A stretch of 56,613 nucleotides of DNA from Bacillota bacterium (GTDB taxonomy: Bacteria; Bacillota; Clostridia; Peptostreptococcales; Anaerovoracaceae), in assembly GCA_023415235.1 (NCBI GenBank), contig JAEZLP010000014.1:1-56613 (forward strand). Reading direction: 5' to 3'. This document shows, in pieces, positions 6,714-16,779 of the stretch; position 1 is the stretch's first letter, and each line of letters starts with the position of its first letter. The notes below the pieces were generated by a model. That model did no database searches. It saw only the letters and a list, made by a program, of their open reading frames with translations, and was not told the DNA's origin. The translations under genes and the position numbers were made by a program.

Positions 6714-7997
6714 ATGAAGAAGGCATTGGCAATAACTCTGTCTATTGTCATCCTCTTTGGCTGGTACGTAACGCTGGCCGGCATTGGCTCCTTCGCACCG
6801 ATCAAGGACCAGTTGAAACTGGGACTGGATTTGTCCGGCGGAGTCTATGTTGTCATGGAGGCACAAACAAAGGCAACAGGGGATGAACTGAAAAAATTGA
6901 TGTCACAGGCACAAGCAGTCATCGAAAAAAGAGTAAACCAAATGGGCTTATCTGAGCCGGTTGTTACAATAGAAGGGAAAAATCGAATCAGGGTTGAGCT
7001 GCCCGGCGCCGAAGATGCGGATGATGCGATCAGAGCCATCGGAAAAACCGCCCAGCTGCAGTTTGTGACTGCAGACGGCAAGATCGTTTTAGATGGAAGC
7101 CAGGTAAAGGACGCGGGCATTACCCAGGATCAGGAGCACGGAGGCTATGCGATCGCTCTCAAGTTTAACAAAACGGGAGCAGAGGCCTTCAAGCAGGCAA
7201 CAACCGATATTATAAACGGGAGAATCGTTTCCACGACACCTGGAATACCAGGGGAGGCGATCATGATTATTCTTGATGAGGAGATTATTTCCTCTCCGGT
7301 GGTCAATGACATCATCCCCAACGGGGAAGCGATTATTACTGCAGGCGGGACCGGCGGTTTCAGCGAGGAGGAAGCCTCAAATCTTTCCGCTCTGATCCGC
7401 GGAGGTGCGCTGCCAGTGGAATTGAAAGAAGTACAAACCTCGGTCGTCGGGCCGACCATCGGACTGGATGCGATGAATATGAGCGTCATTGCCGGCGCCA
7501 TCGGCATTGTGCTGATTTTTATAATGATGCTGTCGATGTATCGGATTATGGGTCTCACAGCAAACATCGCGCTGGCGTTATATATTTTGATCGTATTATG
7601 GGTCATGGTAGTCATGAAGGCAGTTCTCACACTTCCGGGTATTGCCGGTATTGTGCTGTCGATCGGTATGGCGGTAGATGCCAATGTCATCATTTTTGCC
7701 AGAATCCGTGAAGAGATTACCAACGGGAAAACAATCCGTGTTGCGGTCAATACCGGATTTAAAAGGGCTTTGTCAACCATTATCGACTCCCAGCTAACGA
7801 CCGTCATCGCCGGCGTTGTGCTTTACCAGCTGGGCTCCGGTCCGGTCAAAGGATTTGCATTGACGCTGCTGATCGGTATTGTCGCAAGCATCTTCACAGC
7901 GGTTGTTGTTACCCAGCTTTATCTTGACCTCGTTGCGGAAAACAAGAAACTGGCCACCAATAAAAATTTTGCTGTTGCAGTCAAGGAGGCGAGATAA
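6714..7997 (+). CDS. secD: Protein translocase subunit SecD
   Basis: Part of the SecDF complex that uses the proton-motive force to pull exported proteins through SecYEG. 427 residues: an N-terminal helix, a large extracytoplasmic P1 region beginning with the conserved LGLDLSGGVYVV segment, then a C-terminal block of five membrane helices containing GMAVDANVIIFARIREE. The start ATG 6714 has GAAGGTGA upstream and begins with a typical signal-anchor. The stop codon touches the start of secF. Confidence 0.95.
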   Translation: MKKALAITLSIVILFGWYVTLAGIGSFAPIKDQLKLGLDLSGGVYVVMEAQTKATGDELKKLMSQAQAVIEKRVNQMGLSEPVVTIEGKNRIRVELPGAEDADDAIRAIGKTAQLQFVTADGKIVLDGSQVKDAGITQDQEHGGYAIALKFNKTGAEAFKQATTDIINGRIVSTTPGIPGEAIMIILDEEIISSPVVNDIIPNGEAIITAGGTGGFSEEEASNLSALIRGGALPVELKEVQTSVVGPTIGLDAMNMSVIAGAIGIVLIFIMMLSMYRIMGLTANIALALYILIVLWVMVVMKAVLTLPGIAGIVLSIGMAVDANVIIFARIREEITNGKTIRVAVNTGFKRALSTIIDSQLTTVIAGVVLYQLGSGPVKGFALTLLIGIVASIFTAVVVTQLYLDLVAENKKLATNKNFAVAVKEAR

Positions 7998-8912
7998 ATG
8001 TTTCAATTAAAGAAGTTCTCCTACATTAAACATAGAAAGGTATTTTATGCGATCTCCCTTTCGGTGATCATTATCAGCATCAGCGTAGGCTTTATCAGAG
8101 GCTTCAACTTCGGGATCGACTTTACGGGAGGGACCATGCTGCAGCTTGATATGGGCCGGGAAGTGGCCGTGTCCGAGTTGGACAAGGTGCTGAAGGATAA
8201 CGGAATTGAGTCGGACATTGTTCACGCAGGCAGTGAAAATCAACAGGTCATCATCAGAACGGTTCAATCGTTGGATACCTCAGCAAGAGAAGAATTACTC
8301 AGTGATATATTTGAAGAATTTAATCTGACCGAGGATTCCGTACTGACCATCGATCAGTTCGGACCGTCTGTCGGGGATATGTTGAAGAAGAATGCAATCA
8401 AGGCAGTAATCCTTGCAGGCTTGGGCATTCTGATCTATGTCATCGTCCGGTTTGAGTGGAAGTTCGGGGTTGCCGCTATTATTGCATTGATGCATGATGT
8501 GCTTGTCATGATCGGATTTTACGGCTTTTTCCACATTCCCATCAATAATCCGTTTATCGCTGCAGTGCTGACCCTGCTTGGATTTTCCATCAATGATACC
8601 ATCGTTGTCTTTGACAGAATCAGAGAAAACCTTACATTGATGAAAAAGAACAAGCTGGAAGAGCTGATCGATACCAGCGTCAATCAGACCATTGTAAGAT
8701 CTTTGATGACTACGGTTACTACGGTTGTCGCTGTAATCCCGTTGCTCATTATGGCCGGATTGACCATCCGTGAATTTATTATGCCGCTTATGGTAGGTTT
8801 CGCGGCCGGGGCCGCGTCCTCGATCTTTATCGCAAGCCCTATCTACTATGATCTGTGCCAGATAACCGGAGGGCCGAAATACAAGGGGAAGAAGAAAAAG
8901 AATCGGGACTAG
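7998..8912 (+). CDS. secF: Protein translocase subunit SecF
   Basis: Partner of SecD in the SecDF export motor. 304 residues with an N-terminal helix, a short periplasmic-type domain containing GIDFTGGTMLQL, and a five-helix block with the signature FSINDTIVVFDRIRENL. The ATG immediately follows the secD stop codon, and its AAGGAGG site lies inside the end of secD, so translation is coupled. The C-terminus is basic (KGKKKKNRD). In many Firmicutes recJ and apt follow here; in this window relA follows directly. Confidence 0.95.
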   Translation: MFQLKKFSYIKHRKVFYAISLSVIIISISVGFIRGFNFGIDFTGGTMLQLDMGREVAVSELDKVLKDNGIESDIVHAGSENQQVIIRTVQSLDTSAREELLSDIFEEFNLTEDSVLTIDQFGPSVGDMLKKNAIKAVILAGLGILIYVIVRFEWKFGVAAIIALMHDVLVMIGFYGFFHIPINNPFIAAVLTLLGFSINDTIVVFDRIRENLTLMKKNKLEELIDTSVNQTIVRSLMTTVTTVVAVIPLLIMAGLTIREFIMPLMVGFAAGAASSIFIASPIYYDLCQITGGPKYKGKKKKNRD

Positions 8913-8948
8913 GATGAATAGGTTTGACAAGGAAAAGGTTTTAACTTT

Positions 8949-11123
8949 ATGGATTTAATGGAGCGTTTTTTAAACGATCTGCTGCAGATCAACCCGAATA
9001 TCAATACCGAACTGATCAAGCGGGCTTATCAAAAAGCGGAGAATTATCATGAAGGACAGTTGCGCAAATCGGGTGAACCATACTTGGTTCACCCTGTTGA
9101 AGTTGCAAAAATTCTTGCCGAGCTGGGCATGGATGAAAACACGATCGTAGCAGGTCTGCTTCATGATACGGTTGAGGACACCTCCTATTCAGAAGAGCAA
9201 TTGAAGGAGGATTTCGGCGAGGAGGTTGCCTTGCTGGTAGACGGTGTAACCAAACTGGGCAATATCGTTTACGAAAGCAAGGAGGAAAGACAAGCGGAGA
9301 ACCTGAGAAAGATGTTTCTGGCTATGTCCAAGGATATCCGCGTTCTGATCATCAAGCTTGCCGACAGGCTTCATAACCTTAGAACCATCAATTATATGAA
9401 CGATGAGCAGATTCGTGAGAAATGCAAGGAAACCCTGGAAATTTATGCTCCTCTGGCCAGCAGGCTCGGAATTTACACTATGAAATTTGAGCTGGAAGAC
9501 ATCGCCTTGAAGCAGCTGGATCCCGACACATATTACGATCTGGTCAGCCAGGTGAAAATAAAAAAACAACAAAGGGAAGAGAATATCAACAAGGTCATCA
9601 ACGAAATCAAGGAAAGTCTCAACGAGCTTAAGATCAGATACGATATTACCGGACGCTCAAAGCATTTTTACAGCATCTACCGGAAAATGAAATATCAAAA
9701 CAAGCAGCTTGAAGAAATTTTTGACCTGACGGCCATCCGTATCATCGTGGAGACCGTAAAGGACTGCTATGCCGTTCTGGGCATCGTGCACACAATGTGG
9801 AAACCGATTCCGGGCAGGTTCAAGGATTACATAGCCATGCCCAAGCCCAACCGCTACCAGTCGCTGCACACGACCGTAATCGGAGACAACGGGGAGCCTT
9901 TTGAAATCCAAATTCGTACTTATGAGATGCACAGGATTGCGGAATACGGTATCGCAGCCCACTGGAAATACAAGGAAGGTGTATCGGAAGACAAGGAAGA
10001 GGGCAAGCTGGCGTGGCTGAGACAAACCCTGGAGTGGCAGAAGGATCTGAACGACCCGAAGGAGTTTATGGAAACCCTCAAGGTGGACCTGTTCTCCAAT
10101 CAGGTTTTTGTTTTTACCCCAAAGGGGGACGTGATTGAGCTTCCGGCCGGCTCCACTCCGCTGGATTTTGCATTTAAAATCCACTCTGCGATCGGGGTAA
10201 AGTGCATCGGGGCAAAGGTCAACGGGAAAATGGTTCCTATTGATCATACGCTGAAGAACGGAAATATCGTTGAAATCATAACCTCTTCCAACTCGAAGGG
10301 ACCGAGCATCGACTGGCTGAAAATCGCACAGAGCAGCAATGCGAGGAATAAGATCAGGCAGTGGCTTAAGAAGGAAAGCAAATCCGACAATACGGATAAG
10401 GGCAAGGAAATGCTGGAAAAGTATGCGAAAAGAAAGGGATACGAAAGCCAGCAGATCCTCAAGAGCCAATATATCAACAAATGCGCCAAGGCCTTCAATT
10501 TGGCTTCCGCAGACGACCTCTACACAGCCATCGGCTCGGGAGGCGTGCTCCTGAGCAAAGTGGTTGCTATGCTCCTTGGCTATTATCACGACGAGAAGCA
10601 ATCGGAGCTGAGAAGGAAAGAGAAGGCCGAGCAGGCGGAGGAAGGCAGAAAGAAGGTAAGAAGGAAGGAACAGACGGGAGTTACCGTCAAAGGAGTGGAC
10701 AACCTTCTGATCCGTTTCTCCAAGTGCTGCAATCCGGTTCCGGGAGATGAAATCATCGGATTCATTACAAAAGGACGGGGAATTTCCGTTCACCGCAAGG
10801 ACTGCATCAACGTCTTGTCGCTGCCGGAGGAAGAGAAGGCAAGATTCATTGAAGTGGAGTGGGACAAGCAGAAGGATAACATGTCCTACGATACCGACAT
10901 CAATATTCTGGCAGAGGACCGGAAGGGCCTGTTCTCAGATCTTTCAAGGGTATGTGAGGATATGGACGTCCATATTGCCGGAGTCAACGCCAAGAGTGCC
11001 AAGGATGGCGTCATCAACATTACCATGACCCTGTCCATCTCCAATACGGGTCAGATCGAAAAGGTGCTGAGATCTCTCAGGAGCGTTCCGGGAGTGGCGG
11101 ATGTTTACAGGGCTATTATTTAG
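8949..11123 (+). CDS. relA: Bifunctional (p)ppGpp synthetase/hydrolase RelA/SpoT
   Basis: Makes and degrades (p)ppGpp, the stringent-response alarmone. 724 residues with the full domain order. The HD hydrolase domain is near residues 25-180 with H72-D73 in LLHDTVEDT intact. The synthetase domain at about 240-350 contains YQSLHTT and EIQIRT. A TGS domain lies at about 390-450 (VFVFTPKGDVIELP), followed by helical and zinc-finger-like segments with KCCNP, and a C-terminal ACT domain from about 650. Because the HD site is complete, the enzyme should be bifunctional. Confidence 0.95.
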   Translation: MDLMERFLNDLLQINPNINTELIKRAYQKAENYHEGQLRKSGEPYLVHPVEVAKILAELGMDENTIVAGLLHDTVEDTSYSEEQLKEDFGEEVALLVDGVTKLGNIVYESKEERQAENLRKMFLAMSKDIRVLIIKLADRLHNLRTINYMNDEQIREKCKETLEIYAPLASRLGIYTMKFELEDIALKQLDPDTYYDLVSQVKIKKQQREENINKVINEIKESLNELKIRYDITGRSKHFYSIYRKMKYQNKQLEEIFDLTAIRIIVETVKDCYAVLGIVHTMWKPIPGRFKDYIAMPKPNRYQSLHTTVIGDNGEPFEIQIRTYEMHRIAEYGIAAHWKYKEGVSEDKEEGKLAWLRQTLEWQKDLNDPKEFMETLKVDLFSNQVFVFTPKGDVIELPAGSTPLDFAFKIHSAIGVKCIGAKVNGKMVPIDHTLKNGNIVEIITSSNSKGPSIDWLKIAQSSNARNKIRQWLKKESKSDNTDKGKEMLEKYAKRKGYESQQILKSQYINKCAKAFNLASADDLYTAIGSGGVLLSKVVAMLLGYYHDEKQSELRRKEKAEQAEEGRKKVRRKEQTGVTVKGVDNLLIRFSKCCNPVPGDEIIGFITKGRGISVHRKDCINVLSLPEEEKARFIEVEWDKQKDNMSYDTDINILAEDRKGLFSDLSRVCEDMDVHIAGVNAKSAKDGVINITMTLSISNTGQIEKVLRSLRSVPGVADVYRAII

Positions 11124-11199
11124 GGAAATAAAAGCATTATAAATTATGTCGACGGTGAAAGCGCCGGATAGAATATCACAGAGGTTTAGGGAGATTGAA

Positions 11200-11649
11200 A
11201 TGCGTGCAGTTGTTCAGCGAGTTGTAAAAGCAGATGTAACCGTGGAGGAAAAGACTACCGGAGCCATCGGGAAGGGCCTAATGGTCCTGTTAGGGGTGGA
11301 GGATGAGGACGAAGAACAAGATGCGGTTTATCTGGCGGAAAAAATTGCCGGATTGCGTATTTTTGAAGATGAAGAAGGAAAAATGAATTTATCCGTCAAG
11401 GATGTAGGGGGTGAACTGTTGGCGGTATCCCAATTCACCTTGTTCGGAGACTGCAGAAAAGGGAAGAGGCCCAGCTTTATCAAGGCCGCGAGACCGGATA
11501 AGGCAAACGCCCTGTACCAAAGGTTTGTGGAGCTATGCAGAGAGCAGGGACTCCATGTGGAAGAAGGAATATTTCAGGCCGAAATGCTGGTGAGAATCCA
11601 CAACGACGGGCCTGTCACCATATTAATCGATAGTAAAAAAGTATTTTAA
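11200..11649 (+). CDS. dtd: D-aminoacyl-tRNA deacylase Dtd
   Basis: Hydrolyses D-aminoacyl-tRNAs and mischarged Gly-tRNA, protecting translation. 149 residues, the usual length. The two active-site motifs are SQFTLFGD (77-84) and the Gly-cisPro motif in NDGPVT (135-140). ATG 11200 is chosen because the family begins MRAVVQRV and an AGGGAG site lies seven bases upstream; the frame stays open to 11146. It follows relA, as is common in Firmicutes, and its stop codon overlaps the next upstream ATG. Confidence 0.93.
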   Translation: MRAVVQRVVKADVTVEEKTTGAIGKGLMVLLGVEDEDEEQDAVYLAEKIAGLRIFEDEEGKMNLSVKDVGGELLAVSQFTLFGDCRKGKRPSFIKAARPDKANALYQRFVELCREQGLHVEEGIFQAEMLVRIHNDGPVTILIDSKKVF

Positions 11650-11663
11650 TGAGAGGATTTCCA

Positions 11664-12284
11664 ATGATAATAAGAAATTTTCATACAGGGCCGCTGGCCG
11701 TAAACAGCTACGTTGTAACGGATGAAACAACAAAAAAGACGTTCATGGTTGACCCAGGTGGACATAATACACAGATGGTAAACCATATTAAGGAAAACAA
11801 TCTTGAGCTGGATTATATTATTCTTACCCATGGCCACGGAGACCATCTGGGCGGTGTACCGGATATGAAGCGGGAATTTCCCGACGCCAAACTGGTAGCC
11901 TGCATTCATGACAGAGCGCTGGTAGAGGATCCGCGACTCAATATGTCGTCCATGGTTTTCGGATATCCGATTTCCTTAATTGCGGACCTATATGTGGACG
12001 ACGGGGACCTGTTGAAAATAGGAAACATGGAGCTGAAGTTCCTCCATACGCCGGGACACACCCCGGGAGGCATGTGTATTCTGTTGGAAGACGTGGTGTT
12101 CAGCGGGGACACCTTGTTCGCGCAATCCATAGGGAGAACCGATTTCCCCGGTTCGTCCTATGAGGCGATCGTAAGGTCCATCCGAGAGAAGCTTTTCATG
12201 CTTCCGGACGATACCTCCGTCCTCCCCGGACATATGGGCTCCACCACAATCGGTTTTGAAAAGGAGAATAATCCTTTTGTTTAA
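11664..12284 (+). CDS. MBL-fold metallo-hydrolase (glyoxalase II-like, YqgX type)
   Basis: 206 residues with the metallo-beta-lactamase fold. The zinc-binding motif THGHGDH is at residues 55-61, with later ligands in HTPGHTPGG and FSGDTLF. The length matches short glyoxalase II-like proteins such as B. subtilis YqgX; the substrate is not certain. The start at ATG 11664 has AGAGGA seven bases upstream; ATG 11649 overlaps the dtd stop codon. The 3' end overlaps the TTG start of hemZ by eight bases. Confidence 0.85.
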   Translation: MIIRNFHTGPLAVNSYVVTDETTKKTFMVDPGGHNTQMVNHIKENNLELDYIILTHGHGDHLGGVPDMKREFPDAKLVACIHDRALVEDPRLNMSSMVFGYPISLIADLYVDDGDLLKIGNMELKFLHTPGHTPGGMCILLEDVVFSGDTLFAQSIGRTDFPGSSYEAIVRSIREKLFMLPDDTSVLPGHMGSTTIGFEKENNPFV

Positions 12285-13683
12285 GATCCATGTGCCTCAG
12301 GACAACAATCAAAACGAATACGAAGAAATGATCAAGGTATTTCTCAAGTCGGGGGAATACATGATTACCGGACCAGATGAAGCGGATCTCATTGTTCCGG
12401 AGTTCCTGGAAGACCTATGCTCGGACAGACGGGAATCTGCCATAATAAAAGAAAACTCGGTGAAGAACCAAATCAAGCGCGAACTTTTCCGAAAGCTGCA
12501 GAAGCGCACGGGAGACACTCCCGACTGGGGAATCCTTACGGGTGTGCGGCCTGTGAAGCTGGCCGGGGAGCTGCTTGCAAGAGAAGGCTCGGAGGACAAG
12601 GCAAGGGAGATTCTGATCCGGGATTATTACCTGACCGCGGACAAGGCGGAGTTGATTCTGAATATTAAAAAGGATCAAGACAGACTTCTGACGCCCAGCC
12701 CGGCTGAGGCTGTGGGACTGTATATCGGGATTCCTTTCTGCCCCACACGCTGCGTCTATTGCTCCTTTCCGGCCAATCAGGGGAATTCGGAGGAGATCAA
12801 TGATTATCTGGAGGCACTGCACCGGGAAATCACTTTTACCGCAGAGGGGATGAGACGGAAGGGTTGGTATCCGGAATCCATTTATATCGGGGGAGGAACC
12901 CCGACGACCTTAACGGCAAAACAGCTTTCAGAACTGCTGTTGCATGTAACGGAAGCATTTGATTTGAGCCGTTTGAGGGAATTTACAGTCGAAGCGGGAC
13001 GCCCTGACACCATCAGCGCGGAAAAGCTTCAGGTGATCAGACAGTACGGCGTGCAAAGGATCAGTATCAATCCCCAGTCCATGAACAATGATACACTGGA
13101 GCGAATCGGACGAGCCCACAGGCCTGAGGATATTGAAAAGGCTTTTCAGCTTGCGAGGCAGGCAGAAATACCGATGATCAACACGGATGTAATTGCCGGC
13201 CTGCCGGAGGAGAATGTGGGTGATTTTGTCCATACTCTGAAACGGGTCCTTGCGTTGGAGCCAGAGAACATCACCGTGCACACGCTGGCGCTGAAACGGG
13301 CATCCAGACTGAAGGAAATTGACAGCGATTATCCGTATAAACAGGGGAAAATCGTAAGAGCGATGCTGGATTCAGCAAAGGAAATGCTTTTCAGGGAAGG
13401 GTACAAGCCTTATTATTTATACAGACAGAAGCAGATGACCGGAAACTTTGAAAACATCGGCTACGCCAGAGGCGACACCGCCGGAATCTATAACATTCGC
13501 ATCATGGAGGAGGCCCAAACCATTATCGCACTGGGAGCAGGAGGGATCACCAAGGTATGGTATTCCGATGAGAATAGGCTGGAGAGGGTTCCAAACGTAT
13601 CCAATTATCAGATTTATATAGAGCGGCTTTCTGAAATGCTTCACAGAAAGGAAGCCAATTTGTTTCAGGACAGCGATAAATAA
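12277..13683 (+). CDS. hemZ: Coproporphyrinogen dehydrogenase HemZ-type radical SAM protein
   Basis: 469 residues. The radical SAM cluster motif CxxxCxxC is at C155, C159 and C162 (PFCPTRCVYCSFP), with GGGTPT further on. The N-terminal 140 residues match the HemZ type rather than HemN. The family is linked to oxygen-independent coproporphyrinogen III oxidation, although the activity of clostridial members is not settled. The start is taken as TTG 12277 with AAGGAG (12261-12266) upstream; TTG 12256 would place the start ahead of that site. It overlaps the MBL gene and precedes hisS, as in many Clostridia. Confidence 0.85.
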   Translation: MFKIHVPQDNNQNEYEEMIKVFLKSGEYMITGPDEADLIVPEFLEDLCSDRRESAIIKENSVKNQIKRELFRKLQKRTGDTPDWGILTGVRPVKLAGELLAREGSEDKAREILIRDYYLTADKAELILNIKKDQDRLLTPSPAEAVGLYIGIPFCPTRCVYCSFPANQGNSEEINDYLEALHREITFTAEGMRRKGWYPESIYIGGGTPTTLTAKQLSELLLHVTEAFDLSRLREFTVEAGRPDTISAEKLQVIRQYGVQRISINPQSMNNDTLERIGRAHRPEDIEKAFQLARQAEIPMINTDVIAGLPEENVGDFVHTLKRVLALEPENITVHTLALKRASRLKEIDSDYPYKQGKIVRAMLDSAKEMLFREGYKPYYLYRQKQMTGNFENIGYARGDTAGIYNIRIMEEAQTIIALGAGGITKVWYSDENRLERVPNVSNYQIYIERLSEMLHRKEANLFQDSDK

Positions 13684-13733
13684 GAAAAACGGCAACCGAA
13701 ACCATAATCAGGAGGCCGATTCAGGAGGAAGAA

Positions 13734-14987
13734 ATGTTGATCAATGCACCAAAAGGAACGAAGGATATCCTGCCCGGACAGGTTTACAAATGGCATTATA
13801 TTGAAGCTGCATTCCGTGAGGCATGCAGCAGATATGTCATCAAAGAAATCAGAACCCCGGTCTTCGAACATACGGAACTGTTTGCAAGGGGCGTGGGAGA
13901 TACCACGGATATCGTGGAAAAGCAGATGTATACTTTTGAGGATTATGGGAAAAGAAGTATTACATTGAAACCGGAGGGAACCTCGCCGGTTGCCCGGGCT
14001 TTTATCGAGCATAAGCTGTACGCCGAGGTACAGCCTTCCAAATATTATTATATCATTCCCTGCTTCCGCTACGAAAAGCCCCAGTCCGGAAGACTAAGGG
14101 AATTCCATCAAGTGGGGATTGAAATCTTCGGCACGGACAATATGATGGCGGATGCGGAAGTGATCGGCTTTGCCTCAGACTTTCTGAGCTCTCTCGGAAT
14201 CACCGATCTGGAGCTTCGCATCAACAGCATCGGCTGTCCGAAATGCAGGCAGACCTACCGGGAAGCGTTGAAAGAGTTTCTCAAGGACAAATACGAGTCC
14301 CTCTGCGAAACCTGCAAGAGCCGCTATGAAAGAAATCCCATGCGGATTCTTGACTGCAAATCGCCTGTATGCCAACAGCTGGTCCAGGGGGCTCCTTTCA
14401 TGCTGGATTACCTCTGCGAAGAATGCAGCACCGCCTTTGGGGATCTGAAAAATAATCTCGACGCAATGGAGATCGAATATATCGTAGACCCCGGCATTGT
14501 AAGAGGTCTCGATTATTATACAAAAACAGCCTTTGAGTTTGTTTCCAACAGAATCGGCGCGCAGGGCACCGTTTGCGGAGGAGGCAGGTACGACCACCTG
14601 ATCGAGCAGATCGGCGGACCGCCGATTCCGGGAGTGGGCTTTGGACTTGGAATTGAACGGCTGCTGCTGCTTATGGAAGCCACAGGAAAAGAAATCCCTC
14701 AGCCGGAAAACCTTGACGTTTTTATTGCAGTCATGGGGGAAAGGGCAAAGCTGTTCGGTCTCAAGCTGCTGCGTGATCTGAGAAATCAGGGAGTCAAGGC
14801 TGAAATGGACAGCCTTGGCAGAAACATAAAAGGTCAGTTCAAGTACGCCGACAGGCTGCGTTCAAAATACACCATCGTCATCGGCGATAACGAACTGGAT
14901 CAGAACATGGTCGCCATAAAGAATATGGAAACATCGGAACAGAAGCAAGTGCCGCTGCAGGATATTATGAAAGAAATAATCGGATAG
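13734..14987 (+). CDS. hisS: Histidyl-tRNA synthetase
   Basis: Charges tRNA-His. 417 residues, a class II synthetase. Visible motifs are the N-terminal PKGTKDILP, motif 2 with the FRYEKPQSGRLREFHQ segment, the histidine-binding stretch RGLDYYTKTAFEF, GGGRYD, and motif 3 GFGLGIERLLL. The C-terminal anticodon-binding domain begins at about residue 325. A CxxC-rich insert (residues 160-225) is typical of bacterial HisRS. AGGAGG lies before the ATG. No T-box leader fits in the 50-base gap upstream. Confidence 0.96.
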   Translation: MLINAPKGTKDILPGQVYKWHYIEAAFREACSRYVIKEIRTPVFEHTELFARGVGDTTDIVEKQMYTFEDYGKRSITLKPEGTSPVARAFIEHKLYAEVQPSKYYYIIPCFRYEKPQSGRLREFHQVGIEIFGTDNMMADAEVIGFASDFLSSLGITDLELRINSIGCPKCRQTYREALKEFLKDKYESLCETCKSRYERNPMRILDCKSPVCQQLVQGAPFMLDYLCEECSTAFGDLKNNLDAMEIEYIVDPGIVRGLDYYTKTAFEFVSNRIGAQGTVCGGGRYDHLIEQIGGPPIPGVGFGLGIERLLLLMEATGKEIPQPENLDVFIAVMGERAKLFGLKLLRDLRNQGVKAEMDSLGRNIKGQFKYADRLRSKYTIVIGDNELDQNMVAIKNMETSEQKQVPLQDIMKEIIG

Positions 14988-14997
14988 GAGTGACAGA

Positions 14998-16773
14998 ATG
15001 GATAACGTAATGAAACGGACGCACATGTGCGGTGTCTTAACAGCAAAGAATATTGAAGAAAGAGTAGCGCTGAACGGCTGGATCCAGAAAAGAAGAAATC
15101 TGGGCGGGCTGATTTTCTGCGACCTGAGGGATAAAACGGGAATTGTACAGATCGTTTTTGACGACACCATTCCGCCGGAGCTCTTTGAAAAGGCCGACAA
15201 GCTGAGAAGCGAATATGTAGTAGGGATTCAGGGTGTTGTCAAGGAGAGACAGGCAAAAAACAAAGATCTTCCCACGGGAGACATCGAGGTTTTCGCCGAT
15301 GAACTGATTATTTACTCCGAGGCGGAAACACCGCCGATTTACATCAAGGATGACGACGATGTTTCGGAGAACCTCCGGCTGAAATACCGTTATCTTGACC
15401 TGAGAAAAACGAAGATGCAGAGAAACCTGACCTTCCGTCATCAAATCGCAAAAATCACCAGAGAATATTTTGACAGCGAAGGCTTTACGGAGGTGGAAAC
15501 ACCGATTTTATGCAAACCGACGCCGGAAGGAGCGAGAGATTATCTCGTTCCAAGCCGGGTAAATCCGGGACAGTTTTATGCGCTGCCCCAGTCTCCCCAG
15601 CTGTTCAAGCAGCTGCTCATGGTCAGCGGGACAGACAGATATTATCAGATCGCAAAGTGCTTCCGTGATGAGGACCTGAGAGCGGACAGACAGCCGGAAT
15701 TCACCCAGATCGACCTGGAAATGTCCTTCGTTGACGTGGACGACGTCATCGACGTACAGGAACGGTTCCTGCAGAAGCTGTTCAAGGAACTGAAAAATGT
15801 GGATATCAAGCTTCCATTGCCAAGATATCCTTATAAGGAGGCCATGGAACGTTTCGGCAGCGACAAGCCGGATACCCGATTCGGCTTTGAACTGAAGCTG
15901 TTGAACGACGTGGTCAAGGACAGTGAATTCCAGGTGTTCGCCAACGCTTTGGCGGCCGGCGGCGACGTCAGGGGTATCAATATCGAGGGGGCTGCAGAGA
16001 AATTCAGCAGAAAAGACATCGATAAGTTGCAGGATGCCATCAAGCATTTCGGCGCCAAGGGACTGGTTTGGATCAAGATCGGCGAAACAGAAACCACATC
16101 CTCGATCAGCAAATTCTTTACGCCGGATAAAATGAAGGAAATCACAGACGTATTCGACGGCAAACCGGGAGATCTGATTCTGATCGTAGCAGACAAAGCC
16201 AAGGTGGTATTTGACAGCCTCGGATTTTTACGCAGGGATATCGCCGGAAAACTGGGTCTTTTGGACGACAATCAGTTCAATCTGCTGTGGGTTGTGGATT
16301 TCCCGCTATTCGAGAAGGACGACGAAACGGGAGAATACTCCGCCATGCACCATCCTTTCACATCGCCGAGATTGGAGGATGTGCCGCTGCTTGACACAAA
16401 ACCCGGCGAGGTCAGGGCAAAGGCGTATGATATCGTACTGAACGGCGTAGAACTTGGAGGAGGAAGTATCAGAATCCACGACGGTAATCTGCAGAGAAAG
16501 ATGTTCCAGGTTCTGGGGCTCTCCGATGAAACCGTGAAGAATAAATTCGGCTTCCTGCTGGAAGCATTCAAATACGGCACTCCGCCCCATGGTGGGCTGG
16601 CTTACGGACTGGACCGTCTGGTCATGCTTTTGGCCGGCGAGCACAGCATCCGGGAAGTTATGGCGTTTCCGAAAAATCAGGCCGCGGTGGATATGGTCAG
16701 CGAAGCGCCGACCTATGTCGGCGAGGAACAGCTTGAGGAGCTTTCAATCCGTGTCACTGCGGAGCGGGAATAA
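14998..16773 (+). CDS. aspS: Aspartyl-tRNA synthetase
   Basis: 591 residues, the bacterial-type AspRS. It has an N-terminal OB-fold anticodon domain (to about residue 110, with LNGWIQKRRNLGGLIF), the class II core with FRDEDLRADRQPEFTQ, a GAD insertion domain at roughly 290-410, and motif 3 GLAYGLDRLVMLL. Whether it is discriminating or also makes Asp-tRNA-Asn cannot be decided here. It lies 10 bases after hisS with a GGAG site, so the two are co-transcribed. Confidence 0.96.
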   Translation: MDNVMKRTHMCGVLTAKNIEERVALNGWIQKRRNLGGLIFCDLRDKTGIVQIVFDDTIPPELFEKADKLRSEYVVGIQGVVKERQAKNKDLPTGDIEVFADELIIYSEAETPPIYIKDDDDVSENLRLKYRYLDLRKTKMQRNLTFRHQIAKITREYFDSEGFTEVETPILCKPTPEGARDYLVPSRVNPGQFYALPQSPQLFKQLLMVSGTDRYYQIAKCFRDEDLRADRQPEFTQIDLEMSFVDVDDVIDVQERFLQKLFKELKNVDIKLPLPRYPYKEAMERFGSDKPDTRFGFELKLLNDVVKDSEFQVFANALAAGGDVRGINIEGAAEKFSRKDIDKLQDAIKHFGAKGLVWIKIGETETTSSISKFFTPDKMKEITDVFDGKPGDLILIVADKAKVVFDSLGFLRRDIAGKLGLLDDNQFNLLWVVDFPLFEKDDETGEYSAMHHPFTSPRLEDVPLLDTKPGEVRAKAYDIVLNGVELGGGSIRIHDGNLQRKMFQVLGLSDETVKNKFGFLLEAFKYGTPPHGGLAYGLDRLVMLLAGEHSIREVMAFPKNQAAVDMVSEAPTYVGEEQLEELSIRVTAERE

Positions 16774-16779
16774 TAAGAA

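Noticed and set aside
7145..7807. Minus-strand open frame of 220 codons inside secD
   Set aside because: Antisense to conserved secD sequence, with no start signal or domain.
9657..10793. Minus-strand open frame of 378 codons inside relA
   Set aside because: It is exactly antisense to a complete relA, has no RBS and no recognisable protein features.
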